A stretch of 63,705 nt of DNA from Cyclobacteriaceae bacterium (lineage in GTDB: Bacteria > Bacteroidota > Bacteroidia > Cytophagales > Cyclobacteriaceae). The notes under the pieces are model-generated. The model ran no database searches and was not told where the DNA came from. It saw nothing but the letters and a program-made list of their open reading frames with translations. Shown piece by piece: positions 33,074-42,105 of this stretch. Made by a program: the position numbers and the translations under genes. How positions within the stretch are numbered: the stretch's first letter is position 1; the number at the start of each line of letters is the position of its first letter. The DNA is taken from contig CANGYY010000010.1 of NCBI GenBank assembly GCA_947458585.1, positions 1 to 63,705 of the forward strand, read 5' to 3'.

Positions 33074-35998
33074 ATGCAAAAACACCTGCTCCTCTTTTTG
33101 GCGTTGGCTTGCGCTACGTTTAGCCAAGCACAAGCCCAAGATCCTCAGCCCATCTCCTGGAAGGATGTAGCCACCTGGAAGTCCATGCCCAACTCTGGCT
33201 ACAAGCTATCCCCCGACGGACAATGGATGGCTTATGTGCTGACAGGGATTGAAATAGACGGGGAATTGATTCTTCAAAAAGTAGCCGATCCTGCAAGCAA
33301 AAAAACCTTTCCACTGGGTGCCGCTACCTTTGCCAGCTTTGAGTTTAGCGACAATAGCCAGTGGATTGCCTTCAAAGAATTTCCCAAATTCACGGAGAAA
33401 AAGGCCAACGAAAAATCCAATGGAAAGCCCCTCAAGGAAAAGCTTCACCTGATGCAATTGGCCTCCGGAGTCAAAAAAACCTTCGAAGGAACAGGTGGGT
33501 TTTACTTTACTGGAGAAGCGGCTAGCCACCTGGTCATCGCCCTTCCCAAGGAAGGTAATGGAGATGGCAAAGGATCAGACCTTCTGATCTATCACCTCGC
33601 CACAGGCAAGTCCCAGAATCTGGGCAACGTTCGTGAGCATGCGGTAAACAAAAAAGGCAGCCACCTCGCCTACACCGTCGATGCGGCCAACTCCCAGGGC
33701 AATGGGCTCCACCTCTTGCAACTCGCTACGAATGCCATCCAAGTGTTGGACTCAGATGAGGCCGGCTACCAAAGCCTCAATTGGACGGATAAGGGGGATG
33801 GATTTGCCGCCCTCAAATTCAAAAAGGACAAGCAATACAAACAAGAAAAAGGAGCAGTGATAGGGGTAAAAAACCTCTCCAATCCGCAGGTAACGCTGTA
33901 TGATCCGGCGGTAGACAGTCTTGGATTTGATCAAGGCTATACGATTAGCCCCAACAAACGCCCGATGTGGTCGGATGACTTGAGCCGCATCTTTTATGGA
34001 CTTCATCCCCTGGTATTGGTAGAAAAAGGAAAGGCTAAGCAAGAGCTCAATCAGGATTCGCTAAAACAGGCCGAACTGGAATCTTTTGAAAAAATCAAGG
34101 CAGATTCCTCCATTAAGTCGGTTTCCGATCTTCAAAAAGCCATCGCCAAACTCAATACATCCGCCACTCCTGAAAAGAAAACTTCGGATGCCAAGAAGCC
34201 TGAGATGACCATCTGGCATTGGGAAGATGATCGCATGCAGTCCCGACAGCAGGTGATGGAAGGCATGGATAAAAACGCGAGTTTCTGGGCAGTGTACGAC
34301 CCGGCCACCAAAACCCATTTGGCGCTGCAAGACAGCAGTCTCCGAGAACTCAATCTTTTGCCTCAGCAACGCCATGCCCTAGGATCAGATCAAGGTGCCT
34401 ATGAATTGGACAATAACTTGAACGGGCAGACCTACCTCGATTATTACCTTGTGGATGTGGCGACAGGTGAAAAGACCTTGCTTTTGGAGAAATTTTACCA
34501 GCCTACCTTTGCCTCTATGCCTCGCCCTTCTACCGATGGCAAAAAGTTGCTCTATGGCAAGGATGGACATTTTTATGCCTACGATATCCAATTAAAAACC
34601 CACAGTAATTTGACGGAGAAGCTTCCTGTCTCCATGGTGGATGTAGAAGAGGATGAAAATTTAGCGCTGCCCTTGTATAATCCACTTGGCTGGAGTGCTG
34701 ATAGCAAGTACGTATTACTCCGCGATGGATGGGATATTTGGCAAATCCCCATGTCTAGCAAGGAAGCGCCAACAAACCTTACTCAAAATGGGAATGCCCA
34801 GCACATTCGCTACCAGTACCGGGTCAATTTGAACCCAGATGAAAAAGGAATCGACCTAACGAAGCCAGTTTACATTCGCCTTTATGGAGAGCGAACCAAG
34901 AAAAGCGGAATCGGTACCCTTTCCCCTGCCAAAGGAGGCCTTGCACCTGGGCTAAAGGTACTCCTTTGGGAAGATGCGAATATCCAAGGTCTGGCTAAAG
35001 CCAAAAAGGCCCAAGTGTTTACCTACACCAAGGAGAAGTTTAACCAGCCCACCCAAGTGTATCTCGGAGATGCCAGTTTGAGCAATGCCAAACAGGTCAC
35101 CGAAAATGCGCCAGATGCGGGAAAATTCACTTGGTCGGCTGGCGTGAAATTAATCGACTACGTGACTGCTAAAGGAGATTCGCTGCAAGCAGCTTTGTAT
35201 CTCCCTGCGGGTTATGAGGAAGGGAGAAGTTACCCAACCGTGATCTACTATTACGAAAAAACCTCTCAAAACCTGCACAACTGGTCTAATCCATCCTACA
35301 GTGGAACAGGCTGGAATCCTAGCATCTACACCAGCAACGGCTACGCAGTGCTGACTCCAGACATTGTATACAAATTAGATGATCCCGGAATGTCGGCTCT
35401 TTGGGCGGTTCTCCCTGCAGTAGATGCTGCCATCCAAACGGGTGTGGTAGATCCCAATAAGATGGGCTTGCATGGGCACAGCTGGGGAGGATATCAAACT
35501 TCCTTTTTGATCACCCAAACCAATCGATTTAAAGCCGCCGCCGCAGGAGCTCCACTGACCAATATGATCTCCATGTATGACCTCATCTACTGGAACACCG
35601 GAGAAGCCAACATGACGATTTTTGAATCCTCTCAAGGTAGATTTTTGGGAGGCCCTTGGGAAAATTGGGATGCCTATGAGCGCAATAGCCCCATTTATCA
35701 TGTCAAAAATGTACAAACCCCGCTCCTGATGCTACACAACGACAAGGATGGAGCCGTAGACTTCACCCAAGGAATCGAGTTTTACAATGCCTTGCGCAGG
35801 TTGAAAAAGCCAGTAATCCTCGTGCAGTACCTGGGCGAGAATCATGGGCTTGGCAAACTGGAAAATAGAAAAGACTATTCGGTACGTATGCTGGAATTCT
35901 TTGACCACCACCTCAAAGGCCTTCCTGCACCTGCTTGGATGGAAAAAGGGGTGCCTCGCTTAAAGCTTGGGGATCACTTGAATGAAAGGGCTTTTTGA
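33074..35998 (+). CDS. S9-family serine peptidase (prolyl oligopeptidase/DPP-like), exported
   Basis: This 974-aa enzyme has a signal peptide ending SQAQAQ. An N-terminal propeller-like half (YKLSPDGQWMAYVL, WIAFKEF, GWSADSKYVLLRDGWDIWQI) precedes a C-terminal alpha/beta-hydrolase domain. The catalytic triad reads Ser803 in GLHGHSWGGYQ, Asp892 in HNDKDGAVDF and His924 in GENHGLG. It would cleave oligopeptides, possibly after proline, in the periplasm or outside the cell. It is longer than typical 700-aa POPs because of an extra Lys-rich segment around 320-380. It lies 63 bp after the amidohydrolase gene and ends before a bidirectional terminator. Confidence 0.93.
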   Translation: MQKHLLLFLALACATFSQAQAQDPQPISWKDVATWKSMPNSGYKLSPDGQWMAYVLTGIEIDGELILQKVADPASKKTFPLGAATFASFEFSDNSQWIAFKEFPKFTEKKANEKSNGKPLKEKLHLMQLASGVKKTFEGTGGFYFTGEAASHLVIALPKEGNGDGKGSDLLIYHLATGKSQNLGNVREHAVNKKGSHLAYTVDAANSQGNGLHLLQLATNAIQVLDSDEAGYQSLNWTDKGDGFAALKFKKDKQYKQEKGAVIGVKNLSNPQVTLYDPAVDSLGFDQGYTISPNKRPMWSDDLSRIFYGLHPLVLVEKGKAKQELNQDSLKQAELESFEKIKADSSIKSVSDLQKAIAKLNTSATPEKKTSDAKKPEMTIWHWEDDRMQSRQQVMEGMDKNASFWAVYDPATKTHLALQDSSLRELNLLPQQRHALGSDQGAYELDNNLNGQTYLDYYLVDVATGEKTLLLEKFYQPTFASMPRPSTDGKKLLYGKDGHFYAYDIQLKTHSNLTEKLPVSMVDVEEDENLALPLYNPLGWSADSKYVLLRDGWDIWQIPMSSKEAPTNLTQNGNAQHIRYQYRVNLNPDEKGIDLTKPVYIRLYGERTKKSGIGTLSPAKGGLAPGLKVLLWEDANIQGLAKAKKAQVFTYTKEKFNQPTQVYLGDASLSNAKQVTENAPDAGKFTWSAGVKLIDYVTAKGDSLQAALYLPAGYEEGRSYPTVIYYYEKTSQNLHNWSNPSYSGTGWNPSIYTSNGYAVLTPDIVYKLDDPGMSALWAVLPAVDAAIQTGVVDPNKMGLHGHSWGGYQTSFLITQTNRFKAAAAGAPLTNMISMYDLIYWNTGEANMTIFESSQGRFLGGPWENWDAYERNSPIYHVKNVQTPLLMLHNDKDGAVDFTQGIEFYNALRRLKKPVILVQYLGENHGLGKLENRKDYSVRMLEFFDHHLKGLPAPAWMEKGVPRLKLGDHLNERAF

Positions 35999-36045
35999 TG
36001 TGTTGAACTTAGATTTCGCACGAGACATTCCATCAATTAATCCCT

Positions 36046-36083
36046 AAAAATATATCCCTCGGCTAAGGCCGAGGGATATATTT
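36046..36083. terminator. Bidirectional intrinsic terminator between convergent genes
   Basis: A perfect 16-bp stem (36048-36063 with 36068-36083) closes a TAAG tetraloop. On the minus strand it is followed by five T; on the plus strand by three. It separates the S9 peptidase gene from the convergent quinoprotein gene. Confidence 0.85.
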
Positions 36084-36127
36084 AGAATTCCTAGTAGAGG
36101 AATCGATTCCGATCGCATGTCCACAGC

Positions 36128-38242
36128 TTAGTCTGGTAAGGCAAAAGCAACGTAAGCATCCCCGCTTTTGGTGCCCTTACCACCTCCGCAGGCAATAACA
36201 AGGAATTGTTTTCCATTTCTTTCATACACTGCCGGCGTAGCATGTCCTGCTGCTGGAAGCTGCGCTTCCCAGAGGAGTTTGCCAGTTTCCTTATCAAAAG
36301 CTCGGATTTTCTCATCCTTGGTGGCTGCAATAAACACTAGGCCACCGGCAGTGACCACAGGACCTCCGTAATTTTCAATTCCAGTATTTTCAATACCTAT
36401 TGCTTTTAGCGAATCGATAGACCCCAGAGGAATTTGCCATTTTTTCAAGCCCGTATTCATATCGATGGCAGTCAACAGGCCCCAGGGAGGATTGGAACCA
36501 TAAATCCCCTGTTTGGTGGTCAGCCGTTTGTATCCCTTCATGTAGTAACGGGGGTAGAGATTGGAGTCTTCCGATTTGAGTTCTTTTGTGTTTTCTTCAT
36601 CCGCCTTGCCCAGCAAGTAATCCACTAAAATCCCTCGTTCTTCTGCTGAAATATGGGAAAATGAAGGCATCGCCCCCCGTCCTTTTTGCAGCAGTAGACT
36701 TAGCGATTCAGAAGAATAGGTTTTTTTCAAATCGATCAAACTGGGAATGGAGGGAGGATTGCCCTTTCTGTCCAAGCCATGACAATTGCCACAGTAATTG
36801 GTATAAATGGATTGCCCTACCTGGCCAAAACTAGCATTTGGAGTCATTTCGATGAGCCAAGGAATTTGATTGGCATTGACATAAAGTGTTTGAGACTCGG
36901 GATCAAAGGAAGCTCCTCCCCATTCACCCCCTCCATCCATTCCTGGAAAAAGAACGAGTGATTTTTCTGGATGTGGAGGTGCCCAGGTATCTCCAAAAAT
37001 GGCATTTGAAAGCTGGCTGCGGATGTCTGTTTCCCATTCAGGTATTAGATTCAGAATGTTTTTTTCGGCATAAACCAGGTTCATAAACGGTTCAGGCAAA
37101 GAGGGGATTGGTTGGGTCTTCGAACTTACCTCTCCTGGCATTTGGGTTTGGGTGACGGGAGTTTCAACGATCGGCCAGATGGGTTTCCCTGTTTCCCGAT
37201 CAAAAACATAGGTGTATCCTTGCTTGGAAACTTGCGCCACGGCATCGATCCATTTGCCGTCTTTTTGGATTCGGATCAGATTTGGATTGGCAGGAAAGTC
37301 CCTGTCCCACACATCGTGGTGAACAGCCTGAAAATGCCAGATTCGCTTTCCAGTCCGGGCATCAAGGGCCAAGAGCGAGTTGGCATACAGATTGTCGCCG
37401 TTTCGGTAGCCCCCCCAAAAATCATAGGTTGCCGAACCAGTCGGCACAAAAACAATCCCCCTAGCATAATCCACGGTCATTCCTGCCCAATTGTTGGCCC
37501 CACCCATATTCTGCATGTATTTCGGATCCCAGGTTTCATAGCCCGCCTCACCGGCTTGTGGAATGGTATGGAAAATCCATTCCCGCTTCCCAGTTTTTAC
37601 ATTGTAAGCCCGGATATGTCCGGGAGCTGCATCTAGTCCTTCTGATAGACGCATCCCCAGAATCAACTTGTCTTCAAAAACAACTCCTGGAGAATTGGAT
37701 ACGATCAGAAAATCTTCCATATCGGTATCTAGATCTTTCCGAAGGTCCACTTTTCCTTGATCCCCGAAAGTTAAGATTGGCTCTCCTGTCAAGGCATTTA
37801 CTGCCATCAACCAGTTGCCTGCCGTAAATAAAATTCGCTTTTCATTCCCATCTTCCCAGTAGCTCACTCCACGGTTGGTGCCTGCCCAAGAGTTTTCTCC
37901 TCCCAACACCGTAAATGGATCAAAACGCCAAATCTCTTCTCCAGTGGCCGCATGGAGTGCAAAAACATGCAGTTTGGGCGTGGTACCGTAAAGCAGGTCT
38001 CCCACGAGGATGGGTTGGCATTGAATCTGACTTCGCTCCGTAGCGTCGCCGGTATGGTAAGTCCATACCACTTGGAGCTGGGATACGTTCTCTTTGTTGA
38101 TTTGGGTCAATGCCGAATACCTCGAGCCATCTTCAGGCCCGCCATAGTGGGACCAATCCGTATAGTCTATTTCCCTGGCTTTTTGGCTACAGGATAAGGT
38201 AAATAGTAGGAAGACGACATAAAAGAGTTTTTTGAAGGGCAT
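36128..38242 (-). CDS. PQQ-type quinoprotein dehydrogenase lipoprotein with internal cytochrome c domain
   Basis: I start at the ATG at 38242 (MPFKKLFYVV, 704 aa), which leads straight into a lipobox (LFTLSC, Cys18). Tryptophan-docking propeller repeats of the PQQ alcohol/glucose dehydrogenase type are present (LQVVWTYHTGD, ATGEEIWRFDP, TGKRIWHFQAVHHDVWDRD, TGKLLWEAQLP). A c-type haem motif CGNCH lies at 484-488 with a distal Met (GAMPSF), inside the protein, and propeller repeats resume after it. It should oxidise a sugar or alcohol in the periplasm and pass electrons through the haem. The substrate is unknown. The gene stands alone, convergent with the S9 peptidase. Confidence 0.92.
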   Translation of the reverse strand: MPFKKLFYVVFLLFTLSCSQKAREIDYTDWSHYGGPEDGSRYSALTQINKENVSQLQVVWTYHTGDATERSQIQCQPILVGDLLYGTTPKLHVFALHAATGEEIWRFDPFTVLGGENSWAGTNRGVSYWEDGNEKRILFTAGNWLMAVNALTGEPILTFGDQGKVDLRKDLDTDMEDFLIVSNSPGVVFEDKLILGMRLSEGLDAAPGHIRAYNVKTGKREWIFHTIPQAGEAGYETWDPKYMQNMGGANNWAGMTVDYARGIVFVPTGSATYDFWGGYRNGDNLYANSLLALDARTGKRIWHFQAVHHDVWDRDFPANPNLIRIQKDGKWIDAVAQVSKQGYTYVFDRETGKPIWPIVETPVTQTQMPGEVSSKTQPIPSLPEPFMNLVYAEKNILNLIPEWETDIRSQLSNAIFGDTWAPPHPEKSLVLFPGMDGGGEWGGASFDPESQTLYVNANQIPWLIEMTPNASFGQVGQSIYTNYCGNCHGLDRKGNPPSIPSLIDLKKTYSSESLSLLLQKGRGAMPSFSHISAEERGILVDYLLGKADEENTKELKSEDSNLYPRYYMKGYKRLTTKQGIYGSNPPWGLLTAIDMNTGLKKWQIPLGSIDSLKAIGIENTGIENYGGPVVTAGGLVFIAATKDEKIRAFDKETGKLLWEAQLPAAGHATPAVYERNGKQFLVIACGGGKGTKSGDAYVAFALPD

Positions 38243-38344
38243 TTGCGTGAAATTGAAGTATAAAAATCGAAGATTTTTGAACTGACGCAAATTCGACAGA
38301 AAGAAATAAATTCAACTAACCAATTGATTTTTTCTGAATATCAC

Positions 38345-39655
38345 CTAAATCAAACTGATTCGAACTTTCTTGTCCTTCAACTTCTGGTTGTTGACTTTGG
38401 AAAGTAATTGTTCCACAGCAGCTGCCTTTACCCCCACAAAAGCACAATCTGTCTTGAGTTCAATGGTACCTAGCTCTTCAGGTCGCAAGCCTCCCTGTTT
38501 AAAAAATAAACCGGCAATATCTCCTTTCGAAATCTTATCCTTTCTGCCGCCTGAGATCAATAAAGTGCACCAAGGCGAAGGTGCGGGAAGAGCTGCGGGC
38601 TGAAGTTTTTCTAGTTTGGGGTTGCCCACAAAGTCGGGAAGTGGTTCCTTTTCGTACTGCAAGATGTAGGCGGTACCCTGGCTATTCATGCGGGCGGTGC
38701 GCCCATTGCGGTGAATAAACTCCTCTGCGCGAAGGGGCAAATGGTAATGGATGATGAAATCCAGTTCGGGTACGTCAATTCCTCTTGCTGCAAGGTCTGT
38801 TGCCAAGAGCTGGGGGTAGGTACCGTTTCGAAATTTAATGAGTGCTCGCTCGCGATCGATTTGTTCCATCCCCCCAGAAAACACCCCATGGGAAATGCCC
38901 TGATCACTGAGGTAATCCGATACCCGTTCTATGGAATCCTTGAAATTGCAAAAGATGATGCCGTTTTTTGATCCCAATTGTGCAAGAAGCTGGCCCAGAG
39001 TTTCGAGTTTGTCCTTGGTCGGAGACAGTACCTTTTTGACTTCAAGTTGGGTGAGTTTGTCGGCAAGAAAGTCCAGTAGATGCGGCGATTTTAATCCTAC
39101 AAAATTGGGGATGGACACTCCCTGGGTAGCGGAAGTCAAGATTTTCCGACGCACCTGAGGCAGCAGTTGAATGATCTCTCGCATTTCTCCTTCAAAACCA
39201 ATTTCAAGGGATTTGTCGAATTCATCCAAGATCAAGGTTTGGATAGATGTGGTATCAAAGGCCTCCCTTCGGAGATGATCTGCGACACGGCCAGGGGTGC
39301 CCACAAGTACAGCTGGTCGATGCTTGATTTCCATTCTATCCTTGGAACCCGCTCGGCCTCCGTAGACTGCATTGACTTTCAGTCCCGTCCCCATTTGACG
39401 CATTACCTGCTCGATTTGAATCGCTAGTTCCCGAGAGGGCACGATGATCACCACTTGAATTTCCTCACAGCTTGGGTCTACTTGAAGCACCACAGGCAGT
39501 AGAAAGGCGAGGGTTTTTCCTGTGCCCGTAGGGGATAGGAGTACCAGATTTTCTTGATTTGCGAGTGCCTCCTTAGTGGCAAGCTGCATGGGGTTGAGCT
39601 GCGTGATGCCTAGTTTGGATAGGATCTCTGCTTCGTTTTTGACGCGTAGGGACAT
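38345..39655 (-). CDS. DEAD-box RNA helicase, DbpA-like
   Basis: This 436-aa protein has an N-terminal RecA pair: Q motif (LGITQLNPMQ), motif I SPTGTGKT at 41-48, PSREL, GTPGRV, motif II at 144-147, SAT at 175-177, and motif VI HRNGRTAR. The C-terminal ~75 residues (LISGGRKDKISKGDIAGLFFKQGGL, FVGVKAAAVEQLLSKVNNQKLKDKKVRI) resemble the DbpA RNA-binding domain, which targets 23S rRNA in E. coli. Motif II is DEFD rather than DEAD and motif VI has Ala where Gly is usual. A likely role is large-subunit assembly. An exact -7 box lies 4 bp before the start. Confidence 0.92.
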   Translation of the reverse strand: MSLRVKNEAEILSKLGITQLNPMQLATKEALANQENLVLLSPTGTGKTLAFLLPVVLQVDPSCEEIQVVIIVPSRELAIQIEQVMRQMGTGLKVNAVYGGRAGSKDRMEIKHRPAVLVGTPGRVADHLRREAFDTTSIQTLILDEFDKSLEIGFEGEMREIIQLLPQVRRKILTSATQGVSIPNFVGLKSPHLLDFLADKLTQLEVKKVLSPTKDKLETLGQLLAQLGSKNGIIFCNFKDSIERVSDYLSDQGISHGVFSGGMEQIDRERALIKFRNGTYPQLLATDLAARGIDVPELDFIIHYHLPLRAEEFIHRNGRTARMNSQGTAYILQYEKEPLPDFVGNPKLEKLQPAALPAPSPWCTLLISGGRKDKISKGDIAGLFFKQGGLRPEELGTIELKTDCAFVGVKAAAVEQLLSKVNNQKLKDKKVRISLI

Positions 39656-39659
39656 GGCA

Positions 39660-39667
39660 CAAAGGTA
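39660..39667 (-). promoter_or_regulatory. Exact -7 box, 4 bp from the DEAD-box start
   Basis: On the minus strand TACCTTTG is followed by TGCC and then the ATG. With the TSS expected a few bases after the box, the mRNA would be leaderless or nearly so. The divergent ccmB gene has the same layout. Confidence 0.55.
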
Positions 39668-39783
39668 GCCTTTTTGTTGGGCCTCTTTGCCTCTTTTGAA
39701 GATTACCCTTGTCCTCCTAAAATTCTAATGCTACCCCAAACCCTTCCTTTTCATGGGGATCGGTTTTGGAAATGGGATTTTTC

Positions 39784-39791
39784 TACCTTTG
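39784..39791 (+). promoter_or_regulatory. Exact -7 box, 4 bp from the ccmB start
   Basis: TACCTTTG is followed by TGGC and then the ATG at 39796. A TTTG at 39765 could be a -33 element, though the 15-bp spacing is short. It decides the ATG at 39796 over the upstream TTG at 39766. Confidence 0.55.
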
Positions 39792-39795
39792 TGGC

Positions 39796-40461
39796 ATGTG
39801 GAAAGAAATCTCCGTATTGATTCGTAAAGAGTTGACCCTAGAGTGGAGGCAAAAATATGCCCTCAATGGGATCCTACTTTACGTGGTTTCGGCCGTTTTC
39901 ATCACCTACCTCAGCGTAGGTGCGAAGATGGGAAATCTTTCCATACCTACTTGGAACGCCCTTTTTTGGATCATTTTACTCTTCTCTTCCGTCAATGCAG
40001 TAGCCAAGAGTTTTGTGCAAGAGCAGCAAGGACGGCAATTGTATTACTACATGATTGCTTCCCCTGAGTCGATCATTCTTTCCAAAATTCTATACAATAC
40101 CGGGCTTACGCTCATTTTAGCCCTACTGGGTTACGGCGTGTTTTCGGTGATTTTGGGGAATCCGGTTCAGGATCAGGGCTTGTTTTTGCTCAATTTAGTA
40201 TTGGGGGCCATGGGCTTTTCGGCCAGCCTTACCATGGTCTCAGGCATTGCTTCCAAGGCCGGCAACAATGCTACTTTGATGGCAATCTTGAGTTTCCCCG
40301 TGATCATCCCCATCCTGCTGATGGCCATTCGTATCTCCAAAAACGCACTAGATGGGCTAGATTGGAGTGTCAGCGCAGATAAATTGCTCAGCCTCTTGGC
40401 GATAAACGCGTTGGTTGCGGCGACCTCCTACTTGCTTTTTCCTTATTTGTGGAGAAGTTGA
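39796..40461 (+). CDS. ccmB: Haem exporter membrane subunit CcmB
   Basis: From the ATG at 39796 (MWKEISVLIRKELTLEWRQKY) the protein is 221 aa, the normal CcmB length, with about six membrane segments. Signature phrases are IRKELTLEWRQ, ILLFSSVNAVAKSFVQEQQGRQLYYY, SKILYN and LSFPVIIPILLMAI. CcmB is the permease of the CcmAB ABC transporter in system I cytochrome c maturation. Here the next gene is an SDR, not ccmC, and no ccmA is in the window, so partners must lie elsewhere. Divergent from the DEAD-box gene. Confidence 0.93.
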   Translation: MWKEISVLIRKELTLEWRQKYALNGILLYVVSAVFITYLSVGAKMGNLSIPTWNALFWIILLFSSVNAVAKSFVQEQQGRQLYYYMIASPESIILSKILYNTGLTLILALLGYGVFSVILGNPVQDQGLFLLNLVLGAMGFSASLTMVSGIASKAGNNATLMAILSFPVIIPILLMAIRISKNALDGLDWSVSADKLLSLLAINALVAATSYLLFPYLWRS

Positions 40462-40552
40462 TTTCTTTTTTGGCAACTCGCTTATTCCCTTGCCTAAGCT
40501 TTCCTTCCTGATTTTTTACCTATCCTAGGGTTACAAGTTTTTCCATTCCTGC

Positions 40553-40559
40553 TATCTTG
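40553..40559 (+). promoter_or_regulatory. Possible start-proximal -7 box (TATCTTG)
   Basis: TATCTTG ends 5 bp before the SDR ATG at 40565, the same word and nearly the same spacing as before the gene at 24195. Tentative. Confidence 0.3.
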
Positions 40560-40564
40560 TACAC

Positions 40565-41329
40565 ATGAAAAATAAAATTGCATTGGTCACAGGTGCCAGT
40601 TCCGGAATTGGCTGGGCTTGCGCCCTGACTTTGGCCAAGATGGGCTATGACTTGATTGCGACGGGAAGAAGGGCAGATCGCTTGGAGGAGTTGCGACAGG
40701 CGCTTCCAGAAGGTGTTCGTTTTTTGCCCCTGATCTTTGATGTGCGTGATCAGAAGGAAGTGGATCGGTTGTTGACCAATCTACCTTCGGATTGGGCTTC
40801 CATTGATGTGCTAGTCAATAATGCAGGCAATGCTCATGGCTTGGACCCCATACAGACGGGTAGTGTAGCTGACTGGGATGCCATGATCGACATCAATGTA
40901 AAGGGCTTACTCTATGTTTCCAAAGCCATTATCCCTGGCATGACTCAGCGTAATTCTGGCCATATCATCAATATTGGATCCATTGCAGGAAAAGAAGTGT
41001 ATCCCAATGGGAACGTATACTGTGCTTCCAAGCATGCAGTAGATGCCTTGACCAATGGCATGCGTATGGATTTGAATCCTTTCGGGATTAAGGTAATGGG
41101 CATTCACCCAGGCTTGGTAGAAACTGAATTCTCCCTAGTGCGTTTCAAAGGCGATTCCCAACGTGCAGGCACCGTGTACAAAGGCTATGCCCCCTTGCTC
41201 GCGCAAGACATTGCCGACATCGTGGAATTTGCGCTTAACCGACCTCCACATGTAGTACTCGCAGATGTAGTCATACTGCCTACTGCTCAAGCTTCTGCTA
41301 CGGTGATTAACAAAAAACTAACCCCATGA
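40565..41329 (+). CDS. SDR-family NAD(P)-dependent oxidoreductase (YdfG-like)
   Basis: This 254-aa classical short-chain dehydrogenase has the nucleotide motif TGASSGIG at 9-16, followed by GRRADRLEEL suggesting NADP preference. NNAG is at 85-88, and the catalytic Ser139, Tyr152 and Lys156 lie in NIGSIAGKEVYPNGNVYCASKHA. The layout resembles YdfG, the 3-hydroxy acid (serine/threonine) dehydrogenase, but substrate is not certain. Its stop overlaps the ATG of the dipeptidase-like lipoprotein gene (ATGA), so the two are translated together. Confidence 0.94.
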   Translation: MKNKIALVTGASSGIGWACALTLAKMGYDLIATGRRADRLEELRQALPEGVRFLPLIFDVRDQKEVDRLLTNLPSDWASIDVLVNNAGNAHGLDPIQTGSVADWDAMIDINVKGLLYVSKAIIPGMTQRNSGHIINIGSIAGKEVYPNGNVYCASKHAVDALTNGMRMDLNPFGIKVMGIHPGLVETEFSLVRFKGDSQRAGTVYKGYAPLLAQDIADIVEFALNRPPHVVLADVVILPTAQASATVINKKLTP

Positions 41330-42072
41330 GAAAGCTTGGCTACCTGTTCCTAGGGCTGACTTTGGCCTGTTCTTCCCCGAAAACGGAAAAAGATACCGAA
41401 GCATCAACAGATTCTCTTGACCAAGCATCCACTACTCAGGACTCCTTGGATCCATCTCTTCCCGCCTTAGAGAGAAAGTTGATCGAGCAAGGGATGGTGG
41501 ATATCACAAAAGTAATCCCAGGCATTCAGGTGGAACTGAAATATTCTACGGAGGACAATTTCTTTCAGCAAGATGTCTATGGGGACTTGGTACGTTGTTA
41601 CCTTCATCCCCAAGCGACACAGATGCTTGCAAAAGCACAAGAGTCACTCCAAAAAGATTATCCCAACCTCAGCCTCCTCGTGTACGACGGGGTGCGCCCA
41701 CTCAGTGTGCAACAGATTTTGTGGGACAGTTTGGACAAGCCAGATAGCATCAAACCCTTGTACGTGTCTGACCCTAAAATTGGAGGGCTCCACAACTATG
41801 GGGTGGCTGTGGACCTGACGATTGTAGACATGAAAACAGGAAAGCCCTTGGATATGGGCACTCCTTTTGATTTCTTTGGGTATCCTGCCTACCCAGATCG
41901 TGAACTGCAGATGCTTGCCGAAAAAAAAATCACCAAGTCTCAGGTGGCCAACCGAGAGATCCTGAGAAAAGTAATGAAAGAGGCAGGATTTGCTGGGATA
42001 GGTAGTGAATGGTGGCATTTCAATGCCTTTTCACGACAAAAAGCAGGTGAAAAATTCCCCTTGATCAACTAA
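41326..42072 (+). CDS. M15D D-alanyl-D-alanine dipeptidase-like lipoprotein
   Basis: This 248-aa protein has a lipoprotein signal (LTLAC, Cys15) and a Ser/Thr/Asp-rich linker (20-45). The VanX/DdpX-type zinc peptidase domain shows ligands His156 and Asp163 in GGLHNYGVAVDLTI, catalytic Glu228 and ligand His231 in SEWWHFNAF, and the substrate Arg stretch YDGVRPLSVQ. It would hydrolyse D-Ala-D-Ala or related dipeptides in the periplasm, perhaps for cell-wall recycling. The cytosolic VanX type has no lipobox. ATGA overlap with the SDR. Confidence 0.9.
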   Translation: MRKLGYLFLGLTLACSSPKTEKDTEASTDSLDQASTTQDSLDPSLPALERKLIEQGMVDITKVIPGIQVELKYSTEDNFFQQDVYGDLVRCYLHPQATQMLAKAQESLQKDYPNLSLLVYDGVRPLSVQQILWDSLDKPDSIKPLYVSDPKIGGLHNYGVAVDLTIVDMKTGKPLDMGTPFDFFGYPAYPDRELQMLAEKKITKSQVANREILRKVMKEAGFAGIGSEWWHFNAFSRQKAGEKFPLIN

Positions 42073-42105
42073 TCACATTTCCTTTATTCACCATTGACAA
42101 GACCC

